DNA of 64,000 nucleotides. Source: Epichloe hybrida. Lineage: Eukaryota > Ascomycota > Sordariomycetes > Hypocreales > Clavicipitaceae. Below, piece after piece: positions 37,271 through 46,912 of this stretch (its first letter is position 1; each line of letters starts with the position of its first letter). The DNA lies in assembly GCA_019022495.1 (NCBI GenBank), contig JAFEKR010000009.1, positions 124,001-188,000 of the forward strand, written 5' to 3'. The notes under the pieces were generated by a model. That model saw only the letters and a list, made by a program, of their open reading frames with translations, did no database searches and was not told where the DNA came from. Position numbers and translations under genes: made by a program.

Positions 37271-37873
37271 CTAGTAATATTAGTAATATTAGTATTATAA
37301 GCTATTATAAGCTATTATAAGCTATAATAAGATATAATAAGCTACTTATATTAAGTTTACTAGTAGTTTTTTTATAGTTTTTTTTAAAATAAGTAATAAT
37401 AATAATTTATAGAAATATAAAATAATTTCTAGAAATAGTAAATAATATAATAAAAAGGTTTTTCTTTAAGTTATATTAGGGAAATAAAGTATTAAGTTAA
37501 ATAGTATTATTAAAAAAAGTATAATATTATATATAACCTTACTTAGTTATAATAAAATTATAAAAATAATATAATATTATAAATTCTATAATTAATTTAA
37601 TAAAATAGGTAATAATAAAAGCTTTTATATAACTAGCTTTCTTTTAACCTTATAAATACTAATAACTAATAAAAAGTCTAATACTACATTTGTAGTGTTT
37701 GTAGTTAGTGTAGTTTAGGAAAAAAAATTTGTAGTGTAATGTATTATAGTTTTTTTTTCCTTATAGTTAGTGTAGTTTGTAGTGTAGTGTAGTTTATAGT
37801 GTAGTTTATAGTGTAGTTATTACACTACACTACAAATACTACACTACACTACACGTTTTAGTGCAATACTCTG

Positions 37874-38110
37874 GCTATAAGTAAGGGGGTAATTATAAGG
37901 CCTTACTTATAATAACACTTATAATTACTAGTACACCCCGTAAGTAAGCTATGTCCTAGGGCTAGGTCCACGTAACACTAGCGAGCCACTAGCTATAAGC
38001 TAGTGACTCGCATGTATAACACACTTAGACCTAGCAAGCTTTAGTCAATATACCAGAGCCCCTATACCTCTTGCCTAGCTACCATTGTTCTCACAAATAA
38101 GGTACTTGTA
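37874..38110. other. Unassigned spacer containing a perfect-stem hairpin
   Basis: Between two TIR-element remnants. It holds an inverted repeat at 37981-38011 with GCGAG and CACTAGCT arms against AGCTAGTG and CTCGC, one mismatch and a 3-base loop. The origin is unknown; it may be part of another miniature element. Confidence 0.55.
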
Positions 38111-38627
38111 GTAAGCTAATTAGTAGTTTATTTTATTTGATTACTTTAGTTTATAGTTTTTTTTTAATAAGTAATAATAATAATTAATAGAAATACAAAA
38201 TAATTAATAAAAATAGTAAATAATATAATAAGAATGTTTTTCTTTAAGCTATATTAGTAAAATAAAGTATTAAGTATAATAGTATTATTAAAAAGTTATA
38301 ATATTATATATAACCCTAGTTATAGTAAAATTAACAAAATAGTATAATATTATAAATTATATAACTAATTAGATAAAATAGCTAATAATATAAAGGTTCT
38401 ATTAACTAATTTTCTATTAATCCTAATAATAACCTTAGTTAATAAAAAGTTATACTTTTTTTTTACCTAACAATGCATTTGTATTATTTGTAGTTAGTGT
38501 AGTTACTACAAATTAATTTATATTTATTGTATTTACTACAAATTAATTTGTATTGTAATTTGTATTGTATTTAATACAATACAATACAAACAATACAATA
38601 CAATACACAATGTAGTGCAATACTCTG
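38110..38627 (-). mobile_element. CAGAG-type TIR element, end fragment
   Basis: It ends in ATTGTATT/ACAATACA arrays and GTGCAATACTCTG at 38615-38627. The inner part resembles the arms near 600-900 and 37450-37650 (for example TTTTTCTTTAAG). The other end is not present; the left limit is approximate. Confidence 0.55.
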
Positions 38628-38661
38628 GCCTTAGGTAAGCTTCATATTGCTTAAAAACACA

Positions 38662-38828
38662 TTATTAGAACCTAAAAGATATGCTAAATTCCCTAATAGA
38701 CTAAAAGATCCGTTAATACTAGCTATTACTAACATTGCACCTTACAATTACTTAAGACCTGTCGCTACGCCACAATGCCCTATAGGCTGCCCTGTAGGCC
38801 GCGCGCCTTACCATGCATAGCCCCTTAC
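38662..38828 (-). repeat. Solo LTR of TRIM-like family 1
   Basis: The reverse complement of the 17984 repeat, with shared blocks such as ATTGCACCTTACAATTACTT and GGCTGCCCTGTAGGCC. No internal region or second repeat is nearby, so it is a solo LTR from recombination or a truncated insertion. Confidence 0.8.
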
Positions 38829-39130
38829 ACGCGTTTTCTAGTGTTTTCTTTAAAAGTATATAGTTTTAGGCTAGAATTTTTAGTTACTCTAGCTATTTAG
38901 GTGCCTTAATTACCTATAATTAGCTATAATAGCGGTAATAGCGTTAAAGGAATAAATTCCTTAATCTTAATCTAAAGAGAGCCTAATCCTTTAATTGTTT
39001 CTCTTTGCCTATTATCTCTATTAGTACTTAATTATAAGGATAATAAGGCTTCTTACTACTAGTAGCGTTAATTTCTTTTATCTATTATAATATAGGTTAT
39101 AATGTTAATTAAAGGGAAAAGACCTATAGA
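38829..39130. other. AT-rich border DNA
   Basis: The last 300 bp of AT-rich sequence before the gene island. No gene or known repeat is visible. Composition changes within about 20 bp at 39130 (GAAAATTCGAGGCCG). Confidence 0.6.
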
Positions 39131-39453
39131 AAATTCGAGGCCGAAAAAACGGGGCGGGTGGGGTATTCTGCGCACCTAGCAAAAAATCACTGCGCCCCGA
39201 GCAATTCACTCGCCAAGTGACTCAATCCAACCCCGATGCGCTCACTGCGCTCACACTCCTCCATATCTTCAAAGCTTCAATCATTCTCCGTCCACCACCA
39301 GAAACCCAACTCTGCAAAGAACTGCGTCCGTCTATCGACTAAGTAATTGAACTGCTTCCTTTCCAGCCAGCACTTGAACCCCCCTGTCGAGACAATATTC
39401 TATTTACACCGCTACCGCTCTACGACCCCACCACGACAGACACCATCATCACC

Positions 39454-40089
39454 ATGGCGGACTGGGACCAAGTCACCAAGATTGGTAGCAAGACTCGCGG
39501 TCCTGGTGCCGCTGAGCGCGAGACTGTCGTGCGTGGCAAGAGCGCCCTGAATGCAGCCGCACGAACCGGCGCTGTTATCGGAACCGAGAAGAAGTTCTCG
39601 ACTGCCAATGCTGTAAGCAGTAATTGCTCCGCATATTAACCCCTCCAACACACATCTTGAGCAACGTGACACCGTGGCCACCGTAGCAATAACCCTGGCG
39701 TGGCAATTGACTGCGCTTCACCAATGGCGCCTGAATCTTATCCCCAGGTATAAAATGATGCTCGTTACTCACACTTCGTCAAACAGACTGGCAGTGGCGC
39801 CGAAGGCCAGCGCCTGACCAAGGTTGACCGATCCGACGACATCATCAAACCCAACACAGTCGGCAAGCTCGTCGGCGACACCATCTCTGCCGCTCGACAA
39901 AAGATGGAGCCCAAGATGACTCAGAAGGACCTTGCTACCCGATGCAACACCACACAGGGCATTGTCGCCGACTTTGAGCGAGGCTCAGCAACTCCCGACC
40001 AGAAGGTCCTCGGCTCCATGGAGCGCGTGCTCAATGTCAAGCTGCGTGGTGCTGACATTGGTGCTCCCAAATTCCCAAACAAGAAATAA
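39454..40089 (+). CDS. MBF1: Multiprotein-bridging factor 1 (MBF1), two exons
   Basis: MBF1 is a small transcriptional coactivator that links DNA-bound activators (bZIP type in yeast) to TBP, and also acts in ribosome quality control. Exons are 39454-39612 and 39787-40089 around a 174-bp GT..AG intron in phase 0, giving 153 aa, the usual fungal length. Residues 1-75 match the MBF1 N-terminal domain ([11 protein letters not shown], then the [12 protein letters not shown] region); residues about 84-138 form the Cro/C1-type helix-turn-helix (TQKDLA, then [15 protein letters not shown]), ending PNKK. The ATG lies in CACCATGG. It is the first gene of the island, about 320 bp from the AT-rich border, yet shows no damage. 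Confidence 0.96.
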
Positions 40090-40612
40090 ACATTCTGATG
40101 TGAGAATTACGAAGAACATGGGAATTAAGGAGCACGGGAAAAGAGGTTTCAAATGACATTCCATCAAGCGAGAGATTGTTTAAATAATTTTCGGACGGTT
40201 TGAAGGGAATAAAGCCACTCATTGGTTCTCAGTTCGAATTGGAGCAACTTGGGAGAGCTTATAGACATACCATAGAAACCAAAGCATTCAACAATTCAAC
40301 AAAACAAGGGACTGTCCCCGTGCTGGAAAAGAATCCCTCAAATACCAGGGGACCAGGGCTAATGCTTATTTGGATGACTTGATGATTCAGTACAAACTTA
40401 CAGCTGGCACCCCGTGGCAGCTGCCTGCAAGTGACAGATGTGGCAGAAGAACGCATGGCTTCCATGAGGATGGAAGTTGGAAAACAAAAGCTTATTATTC
40501 ATCATTTTTGCACCCGCCAACCTTTGCTTCGATATCTTGATACAACGCGACGCCCTAGGGCACGGAAACTAGCCTCTCCACGGCTTTTTGTGTGAAACTT
40601 ACTCCAAAAGCC
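40090..40612. other. Intergenic region downstream of MBF1
   Basis: It should hold the MBF1 3' UTR and the promoter of the next gene. No further gene is supported; ORFs on both strands here are short and overlap one another. Confidence 0.6.
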
Positions 40613-41260
40613 ATGAGGTCGATTGGCAGCTCCAAGAATATTCAGCCCGCAAACACCAGCTTCGCTTCTATCCAATATCAACATCAACCAGAACCCCCTT
40701 CGCCCAACCGTCAAACAACTCCTCCGGCCACCTGCCGCTCCGTCAAGTCCATCGTCGCCTGGCTCGAGTCCTCGTCGACCAGTCAGTCGTGCTCTCCAAG
40801 AGGCCCTGTGGCGGAGACATCGCACAACCTATCTTCAAGCTCTGTGTCAACCTACCACCAGCAGACGAGGCATAAGCAGAGTACTTCAGTGGCCAGTGAC
40901 GTGGAGGACTACTCTTTGACGTATCTCAAGTACAAGAATTACTTTACGAGCGCTCCTCTGGGGCGCTGTGTGGATCAAAAGGATGATTCGCAGGGCCCTC
41001 GAAAATGGGACACTGGAGATGAGGCGGATGCATCGCATCGTGCCAAAAAGGCGGACAAGAGCAGCGCTTCAATGCTGGAAAGGCAGAGTATTGAAGTCAG
41101 TCATGCGTCACTTGCTGTTGCAACTGAACCATGCTTCATTCAACGGCATCCAGATGAGGTGCAGGCGTTTTAGAATCATGTCCGATCCCATCTGGCCATT
41201 TCGGATGAAGAGCTCGACGAGCCGGAGAATGAATTTGCGTTTACACAGCGACACCTCTGA
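40613..41260 (+). pseudogene. Conserved-looking hypothetical protein, frame interrupted by TAG near the 3' end
   Basis: An ATG at 40613 opens 186 codons to a TAG at 41171-41173. The same frame then stays open for 28 more codons to TGA at 41258-41260, in acidic sequence that looks coding (ISDEELDEPENEF). A Ser/Thr/Pro-rich N-terminus is followed by SVKSIVAWLE (43-52) and DVEDYSLTYLKYKNYFT (96-112), then APLGRCVD, a block that I associate with uncharacterised Pezizomycotina proteins. No membrane segment or signal peptide is visible. The TAG could derive from TGG by one G-to-A change in RIP context (CCA to CTA on the other strand). The product may be a slightly short protein or the gene may be inactive. 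Function is unknown. Confidence 0.6.
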
Positions 41261-42161
41261 TCAAGCGCCCCTAGAGGACACGATTTGCAGCTTTAATAGT
41301 GGGACGTCGCCTTGAAAAGCACTCGGTAGGAGCATCCTGTGCATTTGCAAATCATACGACACGATGGCCATGGCATGCAACTGAAAGTACTTCGGCCTGG
41401 TACTACTACGCGTTACTGCAATGGCAAAACAGGCAGGGGATCAAGAGGATCCAGAGAATGTGCGGGATTCAACCGGAACTCTGTTTTGAATGCCCATCGG
41501 TCCTCATGTGACTTCACGTTTTGTAACTAGAAGATATCGCAGACGGGTTGGCTACAACATTTGGCACCTTCCCTCTCGTCGTAGCTCTGCATCTATCGTT
41601 GTACCTTGATTCTGCTTCTGCCAACACCCCCAGTATTCGCCGGTAGGTGCCCTCTAACCGGACCAATATCTGCCATGACACCAGTGAAAATGTTAAAAAA
41701 TGCCTGGTTTCAGGAGTAACAAGCCTCGTGACGTCGACCATGTTTCAAAATACCTATGCTGAAGAGCCCGGCATGGGAAATCCACGAAACTGCTGCATTC
41801 GCAAAGTTTATGCCCAGTACGAGTTATTGTGAAGTGTGCGCCATTTCAAATGTCAGGTCACGTGTGAAATGTTGACTTGGTTTTGATCGGTATGTTTCGA
41901 TTTCTTCAATTGCGTTGTGATGGATGGTTACCAGGTGCCCCCCCGCCTCTATCACTCAGAGTTAGAGGGCAATTTCTTTCTACTTGCCTCCATAATTCAG
42001 ATCTTTGAGCTGGATACATGGCGCGAAAAACATATACACATACATTCAAGTAGAATATTCGTCGTCGTTCAACATAATATACCGCACTCGTGATCAGGTG
42101 GGCCTTTTGCTTATTATATGGCTTTCTTCATTACGCTTGTTTGTTCAATCCCATAATCACC
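41261..42161. other. Intergenic region without a supported gene
   Basis: About 0.9 kb between the hypothetical gene and the 3' end of epsilon-COP. Only short overlapping ORFs are present in several frames; no conserved motif or RNA gene is seen. Confidence 0.6.
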
Positions 42162-43220
42162 TCACGACGACACCTTTGCGTGATACTTTTTGGCGGCCTC
42201 GTCGAACAAAGCGCTCTTCTCCTCCAAATCAGTCAACAGCCGATGCTTGGGATCGGCCTTTTTCAGCGACCTGCCACAGTTAGCATTACACGACCTCACC
42301 GACCCGAGTAGGGAAGCGACATACTCGATGTATTCTGCATCATAATGACCAGAGATGACCTGAAGGACTAGCATGTTGGCGATAGCATCGACATTCTGAG
42401 GATCCTTTTTCAATGCCTGCTCCAATGCAGCTTGTGCCTCTTCTAAGCGGCCGAGATGTAGTTCGCAGACAGCTTGCGAAACAAGACTTCGTATCGAGGC
42501 TGTAGCAGGAGCCTGGGCAAGCTCTTCGTAGACGTAGAAAGCTTGCTGGTACTTCTCACCGCCCTGCAGGGAGGAATTAGCGACACAGCATTGGCGAATG
42601 TGAAAAGGCGGGCCGCGACTTACCACCCGTAATCCGACCCAGGATTCAGCAAGGTTGACTAGCAGACTATCTTGTGCCCATCTCCTTGCGGAGACGACTT
42701 CCTTCACGGCGAGATCGGTTCTGTTCTGTTCAAGGTGAACCTGGACGATCAAGGCGACAGCTTCCACTTTACGTTGGTTAACATGGTGTTGCTGCTGAGT
42801 ACATCGAGCCGCGGCGGCCTACTTACGGCTTCCTTGGTGTTGCGACAGCAGAGACAGAGCCTCCTCCGACTTGCCAGCAGCTTGCAAAACGGTGCCGCCA
42901 ATGACCTGAACGGTGACGTTGTCGGCCGCAGATGAAGCCAGCTTCTCGACGGTCTTTAGCGCAGCATCAGTCTTCCCCAAAGCATACTCAGCAAAGGCAC
43001 CGACAACCTCCAGGTCAGGCTCTGACTCGCCCTTGACATCGGCAAGGACATCCTCAGCTTGGCCCAAGGCGATACGAGCTCGCAGGACGAGCACTCGCGC
43101 GGGGAGGGCATTCTCGGCGGAAAACGCGGATGTATCGAAGTCGACAACTTCCTGGTACTGACCCTGATGGAAGTGGTTGTGGATGTTGATCAATTCGCCT
43201 TCTGCAGAGTATGAATCCAT
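42162..43220 (-). CDS. SEC28: Coatomer epsilon subunit (epsilon-COP), four exons
   Basis: Epsilon-COP is a TPR-like subunit of the COPI vesicle coat; it stabilises alpha-COP for Golgi-to-ER and intra-Golgi transport. Exons on the minus strand are 43220-42827, 42766-42624, 42563-42325 and 42270-42162, with introns of 60, 60 and 54 bp (donors GTAAGT, GTAAGT, GTATGT; the last has a TGCTAAC branch site). The product is 294 aa, normal for the family. It begins MDSYSAEGELINIHNHF, has the helical repeat DAALKTVEKLA, the junction HQGS-LEAVALIVQ, and LGRLEEAQAALEQALKKDP in the third exon, and ends ALFDEAAKKYHAKVSS. An alternative 29-bp intron in place of the last one was rejected as too short. The gene is divergent from eL42. 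Confidence 0.94.
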
Positions 43221-43833
43221 GGTGACGGCGATTTGGCGTTGTTTTCGGACCTCAACTTCGTGATCTTGGCGACGATGGGAGGACACATTGGTTGTTGGAG
43301 TCGCAGGCCAATAGTGGGGTGGCTAGGGGGGGGTGAGACACCGGGACTGTCCTTGGTGAACTGATCTAACTGTTTTGGGATATTACGCTCATGCTGGATT
43401 GAAGGCGACCATCTATTATCAACCCGTTGAAACTCACACTCTTCATGCAAGTTCAGACATCAATAAAGTAGAGCATGATTTCTCGTTTCTTCGTGAAACA
43501 ACAGTCATCTTTTTCATATCATCTTCAACCAACAAAAAAAAATAGCGGACTTGATAGCTACTTTTTGCTCGTCGTTCCTAAAACAGCGTCCCAACCCGTG
43601 ATGGATATTTGTGGACCCTTGGTTGAGAAGTTCACGCTGCACGCCCCAAATTCAAGGCATCCAATGACTGACTGTATTGGACCCGCAGGGATCGCAACGC
43701 CCAATCAGGTCCAGACGTTTACCCTAGTTTCCCACAAAGCCAGAAAATCACCAAAACCTCCCAAATTTGCGTTCCATTTCAGGACTTTGCATCACCAAAA
43801 ACCCAAGTAACGACACCACACAACGTCGTCAAA
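43221..43833. promoter_or_regulatory. Divergent promoter region, epsilon-COP and eL42
   Basis: 613 bp between the two start codons, with both genes transcribed outward. It must contain both promoters. I can point to no specific factor-binding site with confidence; the ORFs here are non-conserved. Confidence 0.5.
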
Positions 43834-44696
43834 ATGGTAGGTCTCACGCTATACTTCTGCCCTCATACGACAGCCCGAAATTTCACAGAGTCTATTGCCG
43901 TCGAATTACACCGAATTCCGCCACTTCGGCGCACCATGACAGTTTCCGAGCGACCACGACGATTTCATTTTGGTTCAGCGAGCAAGCGGGTGGGGGCAGG
44001 GGCAAAAGGTCTGATGATACGTGATAGCTGCAATGCATGGGCGACATTGACGGCCCACGTTCTTCTCGGCCAGGCCATTTGTAGGATGTGAAGGAAAGAC
44101 TGCGCGATCTTGCTGCGTCACTCGGCTACTGTCTCGGTGCGGTTCCGCGGCAAACTCGTTCCCCCCCAAGATACGACCTCGGATAATATAATCCTCTTTT
44201 TTTTTTTTTCATTTCTCTACTACCACCGCCAGATTATTGGACTTATTTGCCAACTAGCAGCTGACATGGACGACTACTAGGTCAACATTCCCAAGACCCG
44301 AAACACCTACTGCAAGGGCAAGGAGTGCCGCAAGCACACCCAGCACAAGGTTACCCAGTACAAGGCTGGCAAGGCCTCGCTGTTCGCCCAGGGTAAGCGC
44401 CGTTACGACCGAAAGCAGAGCGGTTATGGTGGTCAGACGAAGCCCGTCTTCCACAAGAAGGCCAAGACGACCAAGAAGGTCGTCCTGAGATTGGAGTGCG
44501 TCAAGTGCAAGACCAAGTGCCAGCTGGCCTTGAAGCGATGCAAGCACTTCGAGTTGGGGTACGTTTTCTTATCCTCCCGTCTTTTCCAATCCGCCACGGA
44601 TTGGCACACAACAATCGCCATCTCAACATTTGTACTAACGACTGGTTGCTTTGCAGTGGTGACAAGAAGACGAAGGGTGCGGCGCTGGTGTTCTAA
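43834..44696 (+). CDS. RPL44: 60S ribosomal protein eL42 (L44 / L36a), three exons
   Basis: This is the large-subunit protein at the E site. Exon 1 is the ATG alone (43834-43836); a 444-bp intron follows directly (donor GTAGGT, branch GCTGACA, acceptor ACTAG at 44280); exon 2 is 44281-44558; a 98-bp intron (donor GTACGT, branch ACTAACG, acceptor TTGCAG); and exon 3 is 44657-44696. The product is 106 aa, the exact length of the yeast protein: it begins [11 protein letters not shown] after the Met, has zinc-binding CKGKEC and CVKCKTKC pairs, the [14 protein letters not shown] segment and the [12 protein letters not shown] end. Initiation context is AAAATGG. Placing an intron right after the start codon is common in fungal ribosomal protein genes. 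Confidence 0.96.
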
Positions 44697-45232
44697 GTGC
44701 ATTGTATTGGGGTTCACTCAGTTTCTCGTGGTTATCCTTGCGGCATTTGGGCATCATGGACACTGGCGAAAGGAAGTTCATGTCCTCACAATTTTCTGGG
44801 GGGGGGAGAGGGTTTCATAGAGAATGAATGAAGAAAAATGACTTCTCTGTGCAAGAGATGCGATCAACGATAATTGGGTTTGGCCGCGCATGTTTTTTAG
44901 AGGAGACTGGTCCAGCCCACGGATGTTGGAAGGTGTGAACACAGCTACATCCACTGAGAAACAGTCGATCGGCGCAAAAGAAAAGAAGTTTGATGTGATG
45001 CAAGAAAGAGCCCTCATTCGACGTTGGAAACAATCAATCGACGGTGCGAAACCTCGAATCAACGCTGCTTTGCTTCGGCACCGCGTCCTGAACGCTACCC
45101 GCCACACGCGTTTTCTACGAGATTTCATGCGGATCTTCTTCTTCTTCTTCTTCTTCTTCTTTCTCCATCACTGACCACCACTGACCACCGACTTCATCTA
45201 CATCAAACGCAAAGACGGCCGATCCACATGAC
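44697..45232. other. Convergent intergenic region with a CTT microsatellite
   Basis: Shared 3' flank of eL42 (+) and the 2H-type gene (-). A (CTT)n run lies at about 45135-45161. No gene is supported. Confidence 0.6.
45135..45161. repeat. (CTT)n microsatellite
   Basis: About nine trinucleotide units near the 3' end of the 2H-type gene. Confidence 0.9.
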
Positions 45233-46488
45233 CTAAAACCCTTCCCCGAGCATAATCGTTCTGCCCCCCCCATACCACAAGGTGCCATTCCTCGCGTCCA
45301 GCCCCTTCTCATGCCCAACAACCCACTCACCAACGAATTCAGCGTCCTTCCGATCCCAGATGTCCCGCTCCAACCACTCGTTTATCTCATCGATGGCCCT
45401 GATCCAGCGCTCCCTCTTCTCCGGCGTATCATGATCCGCCTCATCCAGGAACCTCCCCAGCGTGATGTGCGCGCTGGGCACCTGGTACCGCGAACCGACC
45501 TGGACCCCCCCCTCCCGCACCATGTCAAACAAGTCACGGCGCAGATGATGATACGTGTACGCATCCCCCTGGGTGACGGCCTCGGCGGCAGCATCGGGGG
45601 CCGTCGGGGCCGGCGAAAGAGGCACCTCGCCGCACGCCGGCAAGAAGGACACGGCGAACGCCGAGGTGTCGTGCGAAATCATGGGCTTCACCAGACGCGA
45701 CCGATGGAGGTACGTGTGCGAGGCCATGGCCGGCATGGCGTCCCGCAGGGCGGCGACCAAGGAGGCGATCTCCCCGGGGGTCTTGGAGAAGGCGACTTCC
45801 AGCGCGGTCATGTGCATTCTATGCAGCGGCATGAGCCAGAGGCCTTCCCCCCCCCCCCACAAGTCAGCCATGGGTTCGCCCCTTTTGAAAACAAGTCTTT
45901 TTTTTTTTTTTTTTCGAATCGAGAGAAACACAGTAGCAAGCAGCAAGGAGGGCCACCAAACGAGGGCACAAATTGAGGCGAAGGGAGGAAAAAAAAAAAA
46001 AAAAAAATTCAAGGAACCCCCCCTTCCCCCCCCCAAACGAACCTGGAGCAACCTTCTTCAGCATATCCTGCAATCTAGCCGCCAGCAGAACAACATGATC
46101 CGGCGGCCTAGCCCAGAACACGAGGCAGTTTCGCTCATCGCAGAAACCCGGCTCGAGATGCGGGCGTTCCAGCTTCAAAATGACCTGATCAACGGACAGG
46201 CCTTTGAAGTCTGTGGCGAGAAACTTGTTCTTCTGCTGTGCATTCCGCTTGGTCCTGTGCGCAGAGTACAGCGATTGAATCTCCTTCTATGACGAAAAAA
46301 AATGTCAGACGACGGGGTGGTGGGGACCCCTTCGCCATCTTTACAATGGGGGGAACAGGGAACTTACGACTTACGGGATCATCGTGGCAGGCTTTGATGA
46401 AGGCTGCGTAGGGGTTCTCGCCAGGCTGGAGGATAAGCCCTGAGAGATCCTCCAGCCTGTCGCTCGCATCGGCATCAGGACTCATCAT
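45233..46488 (-). CDS. 2H phosphoesterase superfamily protein (RNA ligase / cyclic phosphodiesterase-like), three exons
   Basis: Exons on the minus strand are 46488-46375, 46286-46043 and 45843-45233; introns are 88 bp (GTAAGT..TAG) and 199 bp (GTTCGT..AAG, with a CTGAC branch). The product is 322 aa. Two H-x-T motifs typical of 2H enzymes are present: HMT at 130-132 (MPLHRMHMTALEV) and HIT at 245-247 (PSAHITLGRF), so it is probably an intracellular enzyme acting on 2',3'-cyclic phosphate or similar bonds. The substrate is unknown. Two adjacent ATGs exist; the first is used here. The second intron carries long T and A homopolymers. The acceptor of that intron sits after a G run, which is unusual, but frame and the motif support it. 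Confidence 0.85.
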
Positions 46489-46912
46489 TTTTTTTTTTTT
46501 TTTTTCTTCGTTGGGGTCGAGGTGAGGTTGAGATGTGGAATGGCGGGGGTGAGAAATTGCCGCTGGGGCTCTCCAACTTTTACTTGTTCCATGCCCGTGT
46601 TCGTGTTGGCTTGTTACGCGGCATTTGGACGCGACTTTTTTTTTTTCACACAACGTCGGCCCTCGGGACAACATGATACAATGCTCGCTCACCCAGACGG
46701 GGTTTGAACTGGCTCGGGAATTTTTTTTTTTCAAATTTGCTCTTTATGAAGCAGGCAATCATTTCGGGATTCAGGATTCAGGGCAGTGTAGAATCGTAGT
46801 TGTTCAAGTCAAGTGAGCCGTGGAACATGCCAACACATTTCTCCGAGGCATCGATTTCCCATCATGACAAAAAAAAACCTCTTGCCACCCAGCTTCCCCA
46901 TGTCCTCGGTCC
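46489..46912. other. Intergenic region upstream of the 2H-type gene
   Basis: It holds the promoter of the 2H-type gene and the 3' flank of ureidoglycolate lyase, with several T or A homopolymers (46489-46505, 46636-46646, 46720-46731). No gene is supported. Confidence 0.55.

Larger units (their letters stand above)
31958..37873. mobile_element. CAGAG-type TIR element split by Copia C3
   Basis: The left arm 31958-32937 (CAGAGTATTGTTTG start) and right arm 36999-37873 (end GTGCAATACTCTG) meet at the TTATT duplication of Copia C3. Without C3 the element is about 1.85 kb and has no visible ORF. The two ends are of different subtypes, but the copy at positions 1-1158 and the one at 30158 show the same two end types joined through the same centre. 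The flanking 8-mers (GTGGTGAG, GCTATAAG) do not match well enough to call a duplication. Confidence 0.6.

Noticed and set aside
31958..37873. 8-bp target duplication around the composite TIR element
   Set aside because: GTGGTGAG and GCTATAAG agree at too few positions, and one difference is a transversion that RIP cannot explain.
39412..39772. Minus-strand ORFs antisense to MBF1
   Set aside because: Shadow frames of the MBF1 exons and intron with no domain-like sequence.
42271..42299. 29-bp intron in epsilon-COP
   Set aside because: Too short for a fungal intron; a GTATGT donor at 42324 gives a 54-bp intron in phase with the same branch site.
45311..46292. Long plus-strand ORFs (221 and 245 codons)
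   Set aside because: They are antisense to the 2H-type gene, run through its homopolymer introns, and have Arg/Gly/His-rich shadow composition.
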